Assembly: GCF_007830235.1 (NCBI RefSeq)
Contig: NZ_VLKI01000012.1
Span: 1-33,771 of the forward strand
DNA length: 33,771 nt
From: Cytobacillus oceanisediminis
GTDB taxonomy: Bacteria > Bacillota > Bacilli > Bacillales > Cytobacillaceae
Direction of reading: 5' to 3'
Positions within the stretch are counted from its first letter, which is position 1; each line of letters begins with the position of its first letter. Positions 32,228-33,771 of this stretch are shown here, piece by piece. Position numbers and translations under genes: made by a program. Under the pieces are notes generated by a model. It had not been told where the DNA came from and searched no databases. It saw only the letters and a program-made list of their open reading frames with translations.

Positions 32228-32632
32228 CTATGAATCTTTATTACTGCCGTCAAATATCTTCCCTAAAAAGAAACCATCTACTTCACTTAACTTACCTCGC
32301 CAGAGTATATCCCCTTTTGAGGGCGTCGGTTTACTGTCCCCACAATATACCTTGGTTTCTTTCATATGAATGAAGTGGGCTTCCGAATCATCATTGGACT
32401 GAGCAGCATCTCCTGCTTTTTCTAGCTGTTCACTTAACTTTTGAGCAACCTCACTCCCACCCTCAATTGTTTCACTTAGCGCATTGAAATAATCCTTAGC
32501 AGATACCAGGGTTCCTGTTATAACTGCGCCATTTACATTTAATGTAATATCTAAGGAGAAATCATGTTGGTTCGCTGCTTGCACAAAAAATTCCAGAATG
32601 CTATCTTTCATTGTGCCAGAATCAAGACTCAC
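32228..32632 (-). CDS. gvpU: gas vesicle accessory protein GvpU
   Basis: A 134-aa soluble protein. The central block HDFSLDITLNVNGAVITGTL, then SAKDYFNALSE, the GSEVAQKLSEQ helix, and the C-terminal block HFIHMKETKVYCGDSKPTPS plus ILWRGKLSEVDGFFLGKI are those of Bacillus-type GvpU. GvpU is encoded at the end of the Priestia megaterium gvp cluster and has been linked to gas vesicle clustering. GTG start at 32632 with AAAGGAGG at 7-nt spacing, two bases after the stop of the upstream gene. It appears to be the last gene of a gvp operon that enters from the right edge. Confidence 0.9.
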   Translation of the reverse strand: MSLDSGTMKDSILEFFVQAANQHDFSLDITLNVNGAVITGTLVSAKDYFNALSETIEGGSEVAQKLSEQLEKAGDAAQSNDDSEAHFIHMKETKVYCGDSKPTPSKGDILWRGKLSEVDGFFLGKIFDGSNKDS

Positions 32633-32634
32633 TT

Positions 32635-33771
32635 TTACTCCTCCTTTTTAAATCCATTTAGAAGATATGTCTCCTCCTCATCAGAGATAACGGTGTAATC
32701 CTTATCTTTAAGCTTCTTGGATTTTGATTTCTTACCGGTTGCATGCTTTTTGTTTTTACCAGATCTAGTATTGGCATTTTTGTTGTTGCTTTCAGGATTC
32801 TTTTCGTCTTCGCTATCCTGATCATCTTCTTCATCTGAATCATCTTCGTTTTGATCTTGACTTTTTACTTCTTCACTATCTTCTTGATCTTCCTCTTCTT
32901 CTTCACCGTCCTTGTCGTCATCCTGGTCTTGTTGTTGGCTTTTCACTTTAACACCAGGCCCTTGGCTTTCTGTCTCAGAGGTCTCTTCACTACTGTTATC
33001 CTGTCCATCTTTCTCTGTGTTCTCTTCGCTACTCTGGTTCTTTTGTTGATTATTTACTTTTTCACCCGTTTCTTGGCCTTCCTTCTCAGAATCCTCTTCG
33101 TCATCTTGGCTCTGATCTTGGTTTCTTGCCTCTACTGATTCCTCTTCCCCTTCCTGACCTTCTTCGTCTGTGCTCTCTTCGCCACTCTGGACTTGGTCTT
33201 GGTTTGCTGCTTTGTCCTCCGTCTCTTGCCCCTCTTCCATGGAGGATCCTTCATTATCTTCCTGACCTTCTTCGTCTGTATCCTTTTCGCTACTCTGGAC
33301 TTGGTCTTGGTTTGCTGCTTTGTCCTCCGTCTTTTGCCCATCTTCCTTAGAGCCATTTTCTTGTCCCGTATTATCTTCTTCGCTTTCATGTTTTTGCTGG
33401 TTGGTCAGCGCCTGCTTATCTTCATTTTGACTTTCTTCATCAAAATTCTTTTGAACACCTTCTAATCCTTTCTCTCCGTCACCTTTTTCACTTTGACCCT
33501 TCGCGTCTTTTTCCGTTTCTCCTGACTGGCCAGCATTTTGACCCAATTCTAAATGATCACTTTCACCCTTTTTTTCCTGAATTAAAATGGTTAGCATTTG
33601 TTCAATTTTACCTAGCCGGCCCTGTAATTCTTCATTTTCTTTTTTTAATGAATCGTATTCTTTTTGGAAAGAGTTTTCATAGCTTGTTCCATTCTTATTA
33701 CTTCCCTCCTGGTCTTCTGATTGAGACTGGGAGCGGTCATTGTTCCCTTCGCCCTCTGATTGGGACTGGGA
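32635..33771 (-). CDS. gvpT: GvpT-like gas vesicle protein, C-terminal part (partial)
   Basis: The open frame runs to the right edge with no start inside the window (378 codons visible, then the stop). The first part is Ser/Gln-rich, followed by a short coiled coil YDSLKKENEELQGRLGKIEQ that matches the P. megaterium GvpT pattern as I recall it. A very long acidic Glu/Gln/Asp/Ser region follows (about residues 70-320 of the visible part), with 36-residue internal repeats, and then a Lys-rich stretch GKKSKSKKLKDKD. The protein lies directly upstream of gvpU, as gvpT does. The N-terminal part that would confirm the family lies outside. The region is presumably disordered. ORFs on the other strand here are shadows of this composition. 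Confidence 0.72.
   Translation of the reverse strand, partial: SQSQSEGEGNNDRSQSQSEDQEGSNKNGTSYENSFQKEYDSLKKENEELQGRLGKIEQMLTILIQEKKGESDHLELGQNAGQSGETEKDAKGQSEKGDGEKGLEGVQKNFDEESQNEDKQALTNQQKHESEEDNTGQENGSKEDGQKTEDKAANQDQVQSSEKDTDEEGQEDNEGSSMEEGQETEDKAANQDQVQSGEESTDEEGQEGEEESVEARNQDQSQDDEEDSEKEGQETGEKVNNQQKNQSSEENTEKDGQDNSSEETSETESQGPGVKVKSQQQDQDDDKDGEEEEEDQEDSEEVKSQDQNEDDSDEEDDQDSEDEKNPESNNKNANTRSGKNKKHATGKKSKSKKLKDKDYTVISDEEETYLLNGFKKEE
33184..33346 (-). repeat. 108-nt coding direct repeat in gvpT-like gene
   Basis: The stretches starting at 33184 and 33292 on the plus strand are nearly identical for about 50 nt and are offset by exactly 108 nt (36 codons). They encode copies of EDKAANQDQVQSSEKDTDEE-type units. 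Further, more diverged copies follow toward the C-terminus. Confidence 0.8.

Noticed and set aside
32851..33465. Plus-strand hydrophobic ORFs opposite the gvpT-like gene
   Set aside because: Antisense of Glu/Asp/Gln codons always reads as Leu/Phe/Val-rich; they are composition artefacts.

Overview
The window looks like chromosome of a low-to-mid GC, endospore-type Bacillaceae (Bacillus/Cytobacillus-like; genus not determinable from this sequence alone). The reasons are the 16S sequence with a Bacillus-type leader, strong AGGAGG ribosome binding sites, TTGACA/TATAAT promoters with 17-bp spacing, and gene neighbourhoods known from Bacillus: ytcD/ytbD-ytbE, the frl fructosamine operon, bmrA, Fur-controlled hydroxamate uptake and Bacillus-type gvp genes.

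Layout. Positions 1-590 hold the 5' end of a 16S rRNA gene on the minus strand, its leader and two tandem promoters. Positions 660-2065 hold an alpha/beta hydrolase and a small acidic protein. Positions 2477-5151 are a HxlR repressor divergent from an MFS exporter plus an aldo/keto reductase, with paired operator-like repeats between them. Positions 5470-7323 are a membrane PAS histidine kinase of the sporulation-kinase type, followed by a small translationally coupled gene that appears frameshifted. Positions 7758-9186 hold a DUF305 membrane protein, a PhnA/YjdM zinc-ribbon protein and a MutT-like Nudix hydrolase. Positions 9544-11443 are two AT-rich family 2-type glycosyltransferases, the second broken by a +1 frameshift. 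Positions 11779-13739 are a Crp/Fnr-family regulator divergent from a HcaT-like MFS transporter around a 28-nt perfect palindrome. Positions 14055-16500 are three uncharacterised-family genes (small membrane protein, DUF421, DUF4163/DUF3298).

Positions 16641-22614 form a complete fructosamine module: FrlR-type GntR regulator, kinase FrlD, permeases FrlM and FrlN, binding protein FrlO and deglycase FrlB. It has a sigma-A promoter, operator-like half-sites and a CodY-box-like sequence in front of frlB. No dedicated ATPase is present, as in B. subtilis, where a shared ATPase energises the importer. Positions 22781-26276 hold a BmrA-type multidrug ABC exporter, a 73-aa orphan and a DHA3-like MFS exporter. 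Positions 26466-31686 are an iron module: a ferredoxin-NADP reductase-type flavoprotein divergent from a FhuC-D-B-G-like siderophore importer, each side with its own promoter and Fur box. Positions 31867-32200 contain a decayed gene. The right edge (32228-33771) enters a gas vesicle cluster, with gvpU and the acidic repeat tail of a GvpT-like protein.

The signals least explained by the genes are: a five-copy repeat array phased at 20-21 bp (26358-26453); the 28-nt palindrome at 12463; the two TGCCTGTCCCCACAT hairpin repeats; a 16-nt palindrome that recurs at 8680 and 31853; a degenerate dispersed repeat splitting the siderophore operon; and three frameshifted genes. I found no CRISPR array, tRNA gene, transposase or prophage genes.
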